Below are positions 6,589-16,481 of a stretch of DNA of 64,000 nucleotides, in pieces. This DNA is from JBBIQS01 sp037442205 (GTDB taxonomy: Bacteria > Myxococcota > Myxococcia > Myxococcales > UBA5297): positions 1-64,000 of the forward strand of contig JBBIQS010000008.1 in the NCBI GenBank assembly GCA_037442205.1, in the 5' to 3' direction. The notes under the pieces were generated by a model. The model saw nothing but the letters and a program-made list of their open reading frames with translations. It did no database searches and was not told the DNA's origin. Position 1 is the stretch's first letter. The number at the start of each line of letters is the position of its first letter. The translations under genes and the position numbers were made by a program.

Positions 6589-8703
6589 CTACGCCGACAG
6601 GCTCGGCCCGGCGTCCTCGCGCTTGGCGCGCATCGAGTCCCACCAGATGAATCCGCAGATCGCCAGGAACATCACCAGGCCTAGCAGGTTGGGCAGGTTG
6701 CCCTCGGTGAAGCCGATGCGCGGGAAGGTGAACGACGGCTTGCCGTCGGCGCCCTTGGGGATCAGGTCGGACTCGATGAACTGCACCAGCGCCGCCATCA
6801 CCCCGGCCAGCGCGCCGCCGGCGATGAGGCCGCTCGAGACCAGGATGCCGCGGTCGCCGCGGGCCCGGCCCAGCACCTCGTCGCCAGGGCTCTTGCGCAC
6901 GAAGTGGGCGACTATCGCCCCGAGGAGAATCGGCGAGTTGTATTCCATGGGGATGTACATCCCGAGGGCGAAGGCCAGCGAGCTGGCGCCGAGCATCTCG
7001 ACCACCAGCGCGATCGCCCCGCCGAAGGCCAGCAGGTACCACTTGGTCTCGTCGCTGGTCTCCATGATGAAGCGCAGCACCGCCGCCATGGCGTTGGCCT
7101 GCGGCGCCGGCAGCGGGTGCTCGTGCCCGGGCCCGGCCTGGAAGCCGTAGGTCTGCGCCAGGAGTAGCATCACCGCCGTCACCACCACCGCGCTCAGGAT
7201 CGAGCCGGCGAGGTTGCTCCACTGCACCTTGGCCGGGGTGGCGCCGAGCCAGTAGGAGACCTTGAACTCGGTCACCAGGCTGCCGGTCATCGACAGGCAG
7301 GTGCAGACCACTCCGCCGATCAGCAGCACCCCGAGCATCCCCTCCTTGCCTGACAGCCCCAGCGCCCGCAGCGCCACCGCCCCGACGATCAGCGTCATCA
7401 GCGTCATGCCCGAGATCGGGGTCACGCTGATCATCGCCACCGCCCAGGCGCTCACCGCCGAGAACAGCAGCGCGATGCCTACTGCGATCAGCACCGACAG
7501 CGTGGTGACCATGGTCGGCGAGGGCTGGTTGTTCAGCACCGCGAAGCGGAAGTAGATCCAGATCGCGGCGATCACCGCCGCCAGCAGCGCCAGCACCACC
7601 GGCATCGGGATGTCGCGGTCCGAGCGGCGGGTCTGGGCGCCCGCGCCGCGCGCCGCCGAAAGCCCCTTGAGGCCCTGGCTGAGCGCCTGGCCCATGACCG
7701 GCAGCATCTTGATGATGCTCAGGAACCCGGCCACGAAGATGCCGCCGATGCCGATGTAGCGGGCGTACTCCCCGAACAGCGTCTCCTGGTCCATCTGCGA
7801 CAGCGGCGCCACTCCCACGCCTATGGTCGCCTGCGGGGCGTAGCGGCCGACGAAGGCGAACAGCGGGACGATGACGAAGTAGCTGAGCACCGAGCCGGCC
7901 ATGATGAAGGCGGCGTAGCGCACGCCGATCAGGTAGCCCAGCCCGGCGATGGCGGCGGTGGTGTTGAGCGAGAACACCGCCTTGAAGCGCTCGGTGAAGC
8001 CCTTCATGAAGGTGAAGCCGTCGGTGCCGAAGTTCTCGCGCCAGGCGCCCAGCAGCGTCGGCAGCAGGTCGAAGACGAAGCCGACGCCCATTGCCCGCAG
8101 GAGCACCCCGGCCTGGGCCCCGCCTCGCTGGCCGGTGACCAGCACCTCGGCGATCGCCGTGCCCTCGGGAAACGGCAGCTTGCCGTGCATCTGCGAGACG
8201 AAGTAGCGCCGCAGCGGGATGAGGAACAGCACTCCCAGCATCGCGCCCAACAGCGGCACGAAGAAGATCTGGAAGAAGCTGGAGTGGCTCTCCAGCCCGA
8301 GGATGTGGATGGCGGGCATCACGAACAGCGAACCGCCGACCACGATGCCGCTGGTGGCCCCGAAGGCCAGCACGTTGACGTTCTCGAGCAACGTCGACTT
8401 GCGCTTGCGCGCCGCCGAATAGCCGATGGCCAGGATGGCGATCGGGATCGCCGCCTCCAGCCCCTGGCCCAGTTTCAAAGTGAGGTAGCTGACCGCCGCC
8501 GACCAGAACAGCGCGTTGGCCAGGCCGAAGGTGATCGAGCGCCGGCTGAGCTCGGCGACCTGGACCTCGTCGCTCACCACCGGCTGGTAGCGCTCGCCCG
8601 CGGCCAGGGGTCGATAGGCGTTTTCCGGCATCCGCCCGCCGGGCTCGGGCTCGGGGGCAGGCGCGGCGGGATTGGCGGTGACGGCGGCGGTGGCCTCGGG
8701 CAT
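6589..8703 (-). CDS. OPT-family oligopeptide/metal-chelate transporter
   Basis: This is a 704-residue inner-membrane protein with about 15-16 hydrophobic segments. After a roughly 55-residue cytoplasmic N-terminus comes the OPT signature region: SRRSITFGLANALFWSAAVSYLTLKLGQG, then PFPEGTAIAEVLVTGQ, a conserved block in this superfamily. Other family-like parts are PLLGAMLGVLFLIPLRRYFV and VIGVRYAAFIMAGSVL-like helices. OPT proteins import small peptides or metal chelates by proton coupling; the substrate cannot be inferred. ATG 8703 follows a GAAGAG sequence. It is the first gene of a leftward set that continues through the small ORF, the VTT protein and possibly eutBCL, and is divergent from acs across 228 bp. 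Confidence 0.9.
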   Translation of the reverse strand: MPEATAAVTANPAAPAPEPEPGGRMPENAYRPLAAGERYQPVVSDEVQVAELSRRSITFGLANALFWSAAVSYLTLKLGQGLEAAIPIAILAIGYSAARKRKSTLLENVNVLAFGATSGIVVGGSLFVMPAIHILGLESHSSFFQIFFVPLLGAMLGVLFLIPLRRYFVSQMHGKLPFPEGTAIAEVLVTGQRGGAQAGVLLRAMGVGFVFDLLPTLLGAWRENFGTDGFTFMKGFTERFKAVFSLNTTAAIAGLGYLIGVRYAAFIMAGSVLSYFVIVPLFAFVGRYAPQATIGVGVAPLSQMDQETLFGEYARYIGIGGIFVAGFLSIIKMLPVMGQALSQGLKGLSAARGAGAQTRRSDRDIPMPVVLALLAAVIAAIWIYFRFAVLNNQPSPTMVTTLSVLIAVGIALLFSAVSAWAVAMISVTPISGMTLMTLIVGAVALRALGLSGKEGMLGVLLIGGVVCTCLSMTGSLVTEFKVSYWLGATPAKVQWSNLAGSILSAVVVTAVMLLLAQTYGFQAGPGHEHPLPAPQANAMAAVLRFIMETSDETKWYLLAFGGAIALVVEMLGASSLAFALGMYIPMEYNSPILLGAIVAHFVRKSPGDEVLGRARGDRGILVSSGLIAGGALAGVMAALVQFIESDLIPKGADGKPSFTFPRIGFTEGNLPNLLGLVMFLAICGFIWWDSMRAKREDAGPSLSA

Positions 8704-8931
8704 GGCTGCTCTCTTCGAAGTTGGGCGGGAGACATTCTCAAGAAACGGGCGCCGCGCCAAGCCCCGGGCCGCGGCGGAGGGGCTGGCCCAACCCGCTTCC
8801 CGGCCAGGCGACAGAATGCTCGAACGTGCTGCGGCGCGCCTTGCCCGCCCATAAGCGCCGGTGCTACGGCCGATGACTGCAAGTGCTGCCAGCGCATCCC
8901 GAAAGACCACCCACGGAGTAAGGAGAAGCCG

Positions 8932-10848
8932 ATGCGAGCCGAAGACGATCGTCCGCAGCAGCAGGAGATCTGGACTCCGAGCAAGGAAGTGGTGGCTCGG
9001 TCGCGGGTCAAGGACTACGACGCGCTGCGCGCAAAGGCGGCGGAGAACCCGCTGGCCTTCTGGGAGGAGGAGGCGAACACCCTGAGCTGGTTCGAGCCCT
9101 GGCAGAAGGTGCTCGACGACTCGAAGGCGCCGTTCTTCAAGTGGTTCGTGGGCGGCAAGACCAACATCGTCCAGAACGCGCTCGACCGCCACCAGACCAC
9201 CGCGGTGCGCAACAAGCTCGCCTACATCTGGGAAGGCGAGGACGGCACCGTGCGCACCATGAGCTACCACGCGCTCAACCGCGAGGTGTGCCAGTTCGCC
9301 AACGTGCTCAAGAGCATGGGGGTCAAGAAGGGCGATCGGGTCACCATCTACCTGCCGCGGGTGCTGGAGCTGCCGATCGCCATGCTGGCTACCGCCAAGA
9401 TCGGCGCGGTGCATTCGGTGGTCTACGGCGGCTTCTCGGTGGAGGCGTTGGCCGACCGCATCCAGGACAGCGAGTCGCGGGTGCTGATCACCGCCGACGG
9501 CGGCTTCATGCGCGGCAAGCCGGTCCCGCTGAAGGCGATCGCCGACGAGGCGCTGCAGCGCTCGGGCACGGTGGAGCACGTGATCGTCGTCAAGCGCGCC
9601 AACGTCCCGGTCAACATGGAGTCGGGCCGGGACTATTGGTACGACGACCTGATGGACCTGCCGTTCGCCAAGAACCCGCAGCTCAACGGCAAGGTCGTCA
9701 CCGAGGTGATGGACTCCGAGGACCCGCTGTTCCTGCTCTACACCTCGGGCACCACCGGCAAGCCCAAGGGCATCCTCCACACCCATGGCGGATACATGGT
9801 CGGCATCCAGGCGACCATGAAGTACGCCTTCGACGTCAACCCCGAGGACCGCTACTGGTGCGCCGCCGATCCCGGCTGGATCACCGGGCACAGCTACATC
9901 GTCTACGCGCCGCTGATTCTCGGAGCGACCTCGGTGATCTACGAGGGGGCGCCGACCTATCCGTATCCCGACCGCTGGTGGCGCATCGTCGAGAAGTACG
10001 GGGTCAACATCCTCTACACCGCGCCCACCGCCATCCGCGGGCTGATGCGCTTCGGCGAGGCCTGGGCCAACCGCCACGACCTGTCGTCGCTGCGGCTGTT
10101 GGGCTCGGTGGGCGAGCCGATCAACCCCGAGGCCTGGCGCTGGTACCACCGGGTGGTGGGCGGCGGACGCTGCCCGATCATCGACACCTGGTGGCAGACC
10201 GAGACCGGGGCCTTCATGATCACCCCGGTGCCGTCGCTGCCCTTGAAGCCGGGCTCGGGGACCAAGCCCTTCCCCGGGATCAAGGCCGAAGTGGTGGACG
10301 AGCACGGAAAGCCGGTGCCCCCGGGCGAGGAGGGGAAGCTGGTGATCACCACCCCCTGGCCCTCGATGCTGCGCGGCATCTACCGCGACCCCGATCGCTA
10401 CGTGCAGCAGTATTGGTCCACCTATCCCGGCAAGTACCTGACCGGCGATTCGGCGCGCATGGACAAGGACGGCTACTTCTGGATCATCGGGCGCGTCGAC
10501 GACGTGATCAAAGTCTCCGGCTACCGGCTGGGGACCGCGGAGATCGAGAGCGCGCTGGTCAGCCATCCGGCGGTGAGCGAGGCCGCGGCCATCGGCATCC
10601 CGCACGAGGTGAAGGGCAACGTCATCCACGCCTACGTGATGCTGCGCGCTGGGTTCGCCGCCAAGCCGGAGCTGGTCGCCGAGCTGGCGGCGCACGTCGC
10701 CCGCGAGGTCGGGCCGATCGCCAAGCCCGAGCGCGTGGAGATCGTGGACAAGCTGCCCAAGACCCGCTCCGGAAAGATCATGCGCCGGGTGCTCAAGGCC
10801 CGGGCGATGGGACAGCCGGAGGGGGATCTCTCGACGCTCGAGGAATAG
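8932..10848 (+). CDS. acs: acetyl-CoA synthetase (acetate-CoA ligase)
   Basis: This 638-residue cytoplasmic enzyme makes acetyl-CoA from acetate, ATP and CoA through acetyl-AMP. It has the AMP-forming family motifs: YTSGTTGKPKG (near 270), WWQTETG (near 420), TGD at about 504, IGRVDDVIKVSGYRLGTAEIE (near 520) and the C-terminal RSGKIMRR with the acyl-adenylation lysine at 615. That lysine is the usual target of protein acetylation in Acs. The length matches the family (about 650). ATG 8932 is preceded by AAGGAG; a long open frame further upstream is an artefact of the GC content. It is divergent from the OPT/eut block, and acetate derived from ethanolamine-borne acetaldehyde would be a natural substrate. 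Confidence 0.97.
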   Translation: MRAEDDRPQQQEIWTPSKEVVARSRVKDYDALRAKAAENPLAFWEEEANTLSWFEPWQKVLDDSKAPFFKWFVGGKTNIVQNALDRHQTTAVRNKLAYIWEGEDGTVRTMSYHALNREVCQFANVLKSMGVKKGDRVTIYLPRVLELPIAMLATAKIGAVHSVVYGGFSVEALADRIQDSESRVLITADGGFMRGKPVPLKAIADEALQRSGTVEHVIVVKRANVPVNMESGRDYWYDDLMDLPFAKNPQLNGKVVTEVMDSEDPLFLLYTSGTTGKPKGILHTHGGYMVGIQATMKYAFDVNPEDRYWCAADPGWITGHSYIVYAPLILGATSVIYEGAPTYPYPDRWWRIVEKYGVNILYTAPTAIRGLMRFGEAWANRHDLSSLRLLGSVGEPINPEAWRWYHRVVGGGRCPIIDTWWQTETGAFMITPVPSLPLKPGSGTKPFPGIKAEVVDEHGKPVPPGEEGKLVITTPWPSMLRGIYRDPDRYVQQYWSTYPGKYLTGDSARMDKDGYFWIIGRVDDVIKVSGYRLGTAEIESALVSHPAVSEAAAIGIPHEVKGNVIHAYVMLRAGFAAKPELVAELAAHVAREVGPIAKPERVEIVDKLPKTRSGKIMRRVLKARAMGQPEGDLSTLEE

Positions 10849-11047
10849 CCTTCCCAAAACCCGTGGTGGGAATCTGCGCCGTGGCCGCGGCTTCGTATAT
10901 CCGAGGGCGCGGCCACACTCATATCGGGCGAGGGGTCGTGCGCCAACGCAAGTCGCAGCAGGCGGCTCGTCAAAGTGGGCAGACTTGCTGATAGTCTCGA
11001 CCCGTCGGAGGGGACCGGCTTACCCACTTCTTTCGCGGGGGTTTTCG

Positions 11048-12823
11048 ATGTTCCGATGGCTCGTCTTGGTGGCAGTTGTCGCGGCGGCTGGCGTGGGGCT
11101 GGCGGCGATGGGAGGCTGCGGCAAGAGCAAGAGAGGGGGCAACAACGCCTGCCAGGTGTGCCAGTCCGACCGCGACTGCCCGGACGGGAACGGCTGCGTG
11201 CCCTACATTGAGAATCAGGCCCTGTGCACTCCGATCGAGATGCTGCAGTCGGGCTTGAAGTGCACCAGCGACAGCGAATGCTCGCCGGGCTACTGCAATG
11301 GCATCAGCTGCCAGTGCTTCCCCGACTACGTCAACCGGGGCTGCAAGGCCTGCACGAGCACCAGCGAGTGCGGCGGACTGGCCTGTTTCGAGGGCCACTG
11401 CGTCCCCGCGGACAGCGCCGGCAATCAGGCGAAGTGCACCCACGATGACTTCTGCGGAAAAGGACACAAGTGCGACCTCGCGACCGGGGCCTGCGACTGC
11501 GGCGGCGGAGTGGTGATCAAGCCGGGCAAGGAGCACGACGTCGGCGTCTCGAGCTACCAGGAGGTCAAGCGACTGGCGGCGGGAGGGTCGGCGACCGCCC
11601 GGTTCGCCTACGCCACCAGCGGCGGCTTCACCATCAGTGTCACCAGCATCTCCAGCGCCTGCGTCTTCAAGGAGTACAGCGGCTCGCCCGCCTCCTACGC
11701 TTTCGACTCGGGCGGCACCGTCACCTTTTCCAAGAATGGCGCCGCGCCCTTCGCCACCCTCAGCCCGAAGGCCGACAACACCTACGACGGGTTCTACGAC
11801 ATCAGGGGCCCGCTCTTCGCATCGGGCGACAGCCTGGCCGTCTCCGCGGCAGGCGGACCGAGCCTGCCGGCGTTCAGCGGCACCCTGAGTGCTCCGGCGG
11901 CAGGGACCATCACGGCTCCGGCCGCTCCTGCGGGTATCGGCGGGCGAATCACCATCGCTCAAGCGGCCGACCTCCAGCTGACCTGGACCGGAGGTGGCGC
12001 AGGCAAGCTGCACCTGGTGATGAACAGCGGCGACGGCAAGGGCCAGGTGGATTGCTCCTTCGACGCCGCGGCGGGCAGTGGTGTGGTGCCCGCCGCCGCC
12101 CTGTCGCGGCTGGTCGCCGGGGCCAATGCCTCGATCTCCCTGGGCTTCGTAGCCAGCGCGCCGCTGACGGCCGGCGGCGAGACTGTGAACTTCTCGGTCT
12201 CCACCTCCGCGCTCAAACCTGATGGCACGCTTTGGATGACCTCCGGGGTTGATCTCAAGTCGAGCGGCGCTTGCACTGCCCCGAGCGTGATGCCGGGGAT
12301 GCAGGGCTTCGCCTTCACCGGTGCTCCGGGGACCTGTCTCGGGCTCAGCACCCTCGACTCGTCGACGACCCTGGCGGAGAACGTGCTCGAGTTCACCGGC
12401 GGCGCAACCAGCGCCAGCGTCTACCGTGACGTGGTCGGCGGCTCCCAGGCGGTGGTCTACGTGCCGGTGCCTGCCGGAGCTCAAAGCGGTTCGATGACCT
12501 TCAAGACCTGCGCTCCCGCCACCGCGCAGCTGACCTTCACCGCCTTGACCGGAACCGCGCCAGTGGTGACCAGCTTCTCGCCGACGACCTATTCGAAGGC
12601 CGCAGGCGGGACGATCACCATCCAGGGATCCGGATTTGCCGCCGCCGACGGCGTGATCTTCGCGTCCGGAACTTCCAGCAACATCACCGCTGCCTCGAAC
12701 AAGAGCGACACTTCGGTGACGGCCAGTGCGTCCTCCCTCATGCTCGGGACCTATCTGGTGATGGTCAAGAGCCCGGCGGGCGTCAGCTGCCCGGCGCCGA
12801 CGGTGCTCACGGTCACGAACTGA
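11048..12823 (+). CDS. secreted Cys-rich lipoprotein with a C-terminal TIG domain
   Basis: This 591-residue protein starts MFRWLVLVAVVAAAG, a hydrophobic signal ending at Cys24 (MGGC), consistent with lipidation. Residues 25-155 are rich in cysteines in spaced pairs (CQVCQSDRDCPDGNGC, CTSDSECSPGYC, CTSTSECGG), a pattern common in myxobacterial surface proteins. A long Ser/Gly/Ala-rich middle has weak beta-repeat character. Residues 504-591 form an IPT/TIG immunoglobulin-like domain (PVVTSFSPTTYSKAAGG...). The start at 11048 is preferred over an in-frame ATG-like codon 63 bp upstream because the signal peptide begins there. Function is unknown; an outer-surface location is inferred. It stands alone, 200 bp after acs. 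Confidence 0.8.
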   Translation: MFRWLVLVAVVAAAGVGLAAMGGCGKSKRGGNNACQVCQSDRDCPDGNGCVPYIENQALCTPIEMLQSGLKCTSDSECSPGYCNGISCQCFPDYVNRGCKACTSTSECGGLACFEGHCVPADSAGNQAKCTHDDFCGKGHKCDLATGACDCGGGVVIKPGKEHDVGVSSYQEVKRLAAGGSATARFAYATSGGFTISVTSISSACVFKEYSGSPASYAFDSGGTVTFSKNGAAPFATLSPKADNTYDGFYDIRGPLFASGDSLAVSAAGGPSLPAFSGTLSAPAAGTITAPAAPAGIGGRITIAQAADLQLTWTGGGAGKLHLVMNSGDGKGQVDCSFDAAAGSGVVPAAALSRLVAGANASISLGFVASAPLTAGGETVNFSVSTSALKPDGTLWMTSGVDLKSSGACTAPSVMPGMQGFAFTGAPGTCLGLSTLDSSTTLAENVLEFTGGATSASVYRDVVGGSQAVVYVPVPAGAQSGSMTFKTCAPATAQLTFTALTGTAPVVTSFSPTTYSKAAGGTITIQGSGFAAADGVIFASGTSSNITAASNKSDTSVTASASSLMLGTYLVMVKSPAGVSCPAPTVLTVTN

Positions 12824-13019
12824 GCCTTCGCTTCGGAGGGCTTCGGCTGGCGGGGCGACGCTCGCCCCCCAGCGTTCTCGGCGAAGACCGAGTCCTACCT
12901 CCTCCGACACGGTAGCTCCTGGGTTGCCGCCGGCGGGCAGAACGCTTCGACAGATCCCGCTGTCGATCCATGCGTTCAAGCTCGCGCGGGCGGCGGTCGC
13001 CCCATCCCAGGAGAACCCC

Positions 13020-15554
13020 ATGGTCGGCAACCTCAGACAATCACTGGCATTGCTGGCGGCGGTGCTGTTGGCCCCGGCGCTGGCCGCGGGCGGCGTCAGC
13101 CCGTCCAAGGTCCTCGAGCAGAGCGATGCCAAGCTCAGCCCGAACGGCTTCGTGTCGCTGTCGCGGCAGCAGACCGCCGATCTCGGCGAGGACAAGACGC
13201 TCTCGCCGTACCTCTACGTCGCCGGCGGCGACCCGGCGACCGAGCGGCTGCCGCTCAAGGAGACTTCGGCCGAGGTGCAGATCGCCGGCGTCATCGCCCG
13301 GGTCAAGGTCCACCAGATCTTCGAGAACAGCGGCAACATTCCGATCGAAGCGGTCTACGTCTTCCCGGCCTCGACCCGGGCGGCGGTCCACGGGATGCGG
13401 ATGAAGATCGGCGCCCGCACCGTCGAGGCCAAGATCGAGCGCAAGCAGGAGGCCCGCGCCCAGTATGCCGCCGCCAAGGCCGCCGGCCAGCGCGCCTCGC
13501 TGCTCGAGCAGCAGCGCCCCAACGTCTTCACCATGAACGTGGCCAACCTGATGCCCCGCGACCGGATCGAGGTCGAGCTCGACTACTCCGAGATGCTGGT
13601 CCCCGACGACGGCGTCTACGAGTTCGTCTATCCGACCGTGGTCGGTCCCCGCTACGGCGGCGGCGCCAATCCCCAGACCGACAAGTGGATCGCCAATCCC
13701 TACCTGAGCGAAGGGCAGGGCGAGACCTATCGCTTCGACATCAAGGCCCACCTCGAGACCGGCATCCCGCTCAAGGAGCTGGTGTCGCCCTCGCACAAGG
13801 TGAAGGTGGACTACGCCTCGGCCAATTCCGCCGATGTCCGCCTGGATCAGAGCGGCGGCGGCAACAAGGACTTCATCCTCCGCTACCGGCTGGCCGGCGA
13901 CCGGGTGGAGACCGGGCTGCTGACCTGGCAGGGCGAGAAGGAGAACTTCTTCGCGCTGATGATGGAGCCGCCGCAGCGCCCCAGCCCCAGCCAGATTCCG
14001 CCGCGCGAGTACATCTTCGTGGTCGACGTCTCCGGATCGATGCACGGTTTCCCGCTCGACACCTCCAAGGCGCTGATGAACGACCTGCTGCGCCAGATGC
14101 GGCCCAGCGACTTCTTCAACGTGGTGCTCTTCTCGGGAGCCTTCCAGATCCTGGCGCCGCAGGGCTCGCTGCCGGCGACCTCGGCCAACATCGGCCAGGC
14201 GGCGGAGGCCATCAACCGCCAGCAGGGCGGGGGCGGCACCGAGTTGCTGGCTGCGCTGCGCGGGGCCTACGCGATTCCCCGCCAGGCCCGCGGCACCTCG
14301 CGCACGGTGGTGGTGATCACCGACGGCTTCGTCGGGGTCGAAGCCCAGTCCTTCAAGTTCGTGCGCGAGCACCTCAACGAGGCCAACCTCTTCGCCTTCG
14401 GCATCGGCACCTCGGTCAACCGGGCGCTGATGGAGGGGATGGCCCGCGCCGGCCAGGGCGAGCCGTTCATCGTGCTGCGCCCCGACAAGGCGGCCGAGCA
14501 GGCGCTGAAGCTGCGCCAGTACATCGAGGCCCCGGTGCTCACCGACATCAACGTGCGCTTCAACGATTTCGAGGCCTACGAGGTGGCGCCGAGCAAAGTC
14601 CCCGACCTGATGGCTCGCCGGCCGCTGGTGGTGTTCGGCAAGTACCGGGGCGCGCCGCGCGGCAACATCCAGGTCACCGGGATGACCGCCTCGGGCCGGT
14701 TCTCGCAGTCGGTGGAGGTGGCCCAGTTCGCCCCCAAGGCCCAGAACTCGCCGCTGCGCTGGCTGTGGGCGCGCAAGTGGGTCTCGCTGCTCGACGACGA
14801 GGTGGCGATGGGCCCTGCCAAGGAGCTGGAGGACGCGATCACCGACCTCGGGCTGAGCTACACGCTGCTGACCAACTACACTTCCTTCGTGGCCATCGAC
14901 TCGGAGAAGGCCAACCGGACCGGCCAGTCGCAGACCGTCGATCAGCCGCTGCCGCTTCCCGAGGGCGTGTCGAACTACGCGGTGGGCTCGTCTCCTTCGG
15001 GCAATGCCCTCTCGCTCGGTGGAGTGGGCACGAAGGGAAGGGGCGGGGGCTTGGGCGGCTACGGAACGGGCGCGGGCGGCGGAGGAATGGGAATCAGCTC
15101 GATGCCTTCTCCGGCGGCTCCGCCTGTGGCCGCCGCGGCTGACGGGCCCGCGCCGCGCAGCCTCGCCGAGCCGAAACCGATGGCGGCCAGGCGTTCCAAG
15201 GTCGAGGAGAGCTTCCCGCCGGCCAAGGCCAGCGCGGTCGAGAAGGAAAAGGACGAGAAGCAGGTCGCGGTGGGGCTCCAGATCCAGAAACTGTCGGAGC
15301 GCGATCTCGCCAACTCCGGGGCGCTGATGGCCCAGCTCGAGACGCTGCTCAAGGCCCAGCCCTGCATCGCTCAGAGCAAGGTGGTGCTGCGGCTGACCAT
15401 CGACGCCAACGGCAAGGTGCTCAGCCTGCAGGTCCTGAGCGGCGATGAAGGGCTGGCGAGCTGCCTGCGGCCCAAGCTGATGAGCCTGGTCAGCGCCGCC
15501 CGGGCCACCGCCGCCAGCGGCATCCTCGAGGTCGCGGTCTCGCCCGGAAACTGA
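13020..15554 (+). CDS. VIT and VWA domain protein with AgmX/PglI-like C-terminus
   Basis: This 844-residue exported protein has a signal peptide at residues 1-23. A VIT domain spans about 75-205 (EVQIAGVIARVKVHQIFEN...). A von Willebrand factor A domain spans about 328-510 with the metal-site motif DVSGSMHG near 334 and a later TDGFVG. A Gly-rich linker near 670-700 is followed by Ala/Pro/Lys-rich sequence. The last 80 residues resemble the AgmX/PglI C-terminal domain (LRLTIDANGKVLSLQVLSG, with two cysteines, CIAQ and SCLRP). VIT-VWA proteins are metal-dependent adhesion or scaffold proteins; AgmX-type domains occur in Myxococcota motility and envelope proteins. ATG 13020 follows AGGAGA. The exact role is not known. 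Confidence 0.88.
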   Translation: MVGNLRQSLALLAAVLLAPALAAGGVSPSKVLEQSDAKLSPNGFVSLSRQQTADLGEDKTLSPYLYVAGGDPATERLPLKETSAEVQIAGVIARVKVHQIFENSGNIPIEAVYVFPASTRAAVHGMRMKIGARTVEAKIERKQEARAQYAAAKAAGQRASLLEQQRPNVFTMNVANLMPRDRIEVELDYSEMLVPDDGVYEFVYPTVVGPRYGGGANPQTDKWIANPYLSEGQGETYRFDIKAHLETGIPLKELVSPSHKVKVDYASANSADVRLDQSGGGNKDFILRYRLAGDRVETGLLTWQGEKENFFALMMEPPQRPSPSQIPPREYIFVVDVSGSMHGFPLDTSKALMNDLLRQMRPSDFFNVVLFSGAFQILAPQGSLPATSANIGQAAEAINRQQGGGGTELLAALRGAYAIPRQARGTSRTVVVITDGFVGVEAQSFKFVREHLNEANLFAFGIGTSVNRALMEGMARAGQGEPFIVLRPDKAAEQALKLRQYIEAPVLTDINVRFNDFEAYEVAPSKVPDLMARRPLVVFGKYRGAPRGNIQVTGMTASGRFSQSVEVAQFAPKAQNSPLRWLWARKWVSLLDDEVAMGPAKELEDAITDLGLSYTLLTNYTSFVAIDSEKANRTGQSQTVDQPLPLPEGVSNYAVGSSPSGNALSLGGVGTKGRGGGLGGYGTGAGGGGMGISSMPSPAAPPVAAAADGPAPRSLAEPKPMAARRSKVEESFPPAKASAVEKEKDEKQVAVGLQIQKLSERDLANSGALMAQLETLLKAQPCIAQSKVVLRLTIDANGKVLSLQVLSGDEGLASCLRPKLMSLVSAARATAASGILEVAVSPGN

Positions 15555-15612
15555 GGGGTTGCAGTCACGGTCGCCGCGCTCTCTCGTCACCGAGGGGCGC
15601 GGCGGCCGCGCT

Positions 15613-15861
15613 TCAGCCGAGGCGGACCTTCATGACCAGGATGATGCTCGCTAGCACCAGGGTGACGAAGTTGGCGGCGTAAACCGGGAAGCGGTTGATG
15701 AGCACGCCGTAGACGAACCAGAGGAAGACGCCCAGGGTGAACAGCACGTACATGCCCAGGGAGATCCCGGCGGTCTGCCTCTTCTTGAGCACGACGATCG
15801 CCTGAGGGATGAAGCTGACGGTGGTGAGGACAGCGGCGATCGATCCAATCCATTCTTCCAA
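15613..15861 (-). CDS. SemiSWEET-type sugar transporter
   Basis: This 82-residue, three-helix membrane protein has the SemiSWEET/PQ-loop signature in helix 1 (SFIPQAIVVLKKRQTAGIS), then LFTLGVFLWFVYGVLINRFP and a final hydrophobic helix. SemiSWEETs dimerise to form a facilitative sugar pore in the inner membrane. The length is typical. The start is TTG (15859-15861) with GAGGA upstream; the next in-frame start would lose helix 1. The gene converges on the VIT-VWA gene with 58 bp between stops. Confidence 0.9.
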   Translation of the reverse strand: MEEWIGSIAAVLTTVSFIPQAIVVLKKRQTAGISLGMYVLFTLGVFLWFVYGVLINRFPVYAANFVTLVLASIILVMKVRLG

Positions 15862-15999
15862 GGGCGGGTCCTCGTCTAAGGTGCGCCGAGGTGCTGTATC
15901 GCATTCGCGGCGCCGTTTTCAACCGCCGGGCGCCGTTGCCGAAGCGCCGGCGATGCGCTGAACTTGTGGGAAATCCCTGTGCAATCGAAAGGTGCTCCC

Positions 16000-16470
16000 G
16001 TGAGACGCCTCCTCCTCGTCGCCCTCCTCGCCGCCTGGCTGCCTGCCTGCTCGAACGCCTTCGACAGCCCGGCGCTGCGGCTCAAGTACCAGCCGCCGCG
16101 CAACGCCAAGCTGCTCGAGGAGTCGGCCGGTCCGCCGCGCCTGGCCCGCTTCGACAACGGCTTCGAGATCCGCGCGGTGGACGCCGAGCCGCTGGCCATC
16201 GACGAGACCCGGCTCGACCAGCTGCTCCCGCTGGCCTGCGACAAGGCGGGGTTCGCCTGCGGCCAGAAGGTCTCCTCGAAGGCGGGCTCGATCGGCAATC
16301 GGGCGGTCGCGCGCTTCACCTTCAAGGAAGGCGGCGATCGCCGGCTGCTCTATTACCTGCCGGCGGGCAAGCGCTACCTCGTCCTCACCTTCACCGCCAG
16401 CGAGGCCAGCTACGACAAGCGCGAGATCGAGGTCGACCGCAGCCTCGGCTCCCTCAAGGTCCGCGACTAG
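16000..16470 (+). CDS. small predicted lipoprotein
   Basis: This 156-residue protein begins at GTG 16000 (RRLLLVALLAAWLPAC), a signal peptide with lipobox LPAC and lipid-accepting Cys17. A TTG 36 bp upstream is in frame, but AAAGGTG just before 16000 and the position of the signal peptide favour the later start. The mature part has two further cysteines (LACDKAGFACGQ) and a basic, beta-rich end (RRLLYYLPAGKRYLVLTF). No named family is recognised. It converges on the giant gene downstream with 11 bp between stops. Confidence 0.7.
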   Translation: MRRLLLVALLAAWLPACSNAFDSPALRLKYQPPRNAKLLEESAGPPRLARFDNGFEIRAVDAEPLAIDETRLDQLLPLACDKAGFACGQKVSSKAGSIGNRAVARFTFKEGGDRRLLYYLPAGKRYLVLTFTASEASYDKREIEVDRSLGSLKVRD

Positions 16471-16481
16471 GGCCGCCGCAG

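Noticed and set aside
8185..8931. Long in-frame upstream extension of the acetyl-CoA synthetase gene (about 249 codons)
   Set aside because: It runs antisense through the OPT transporter gene, has no ribosome site or conserved sequence, and the family N-terminus starts at 8932.
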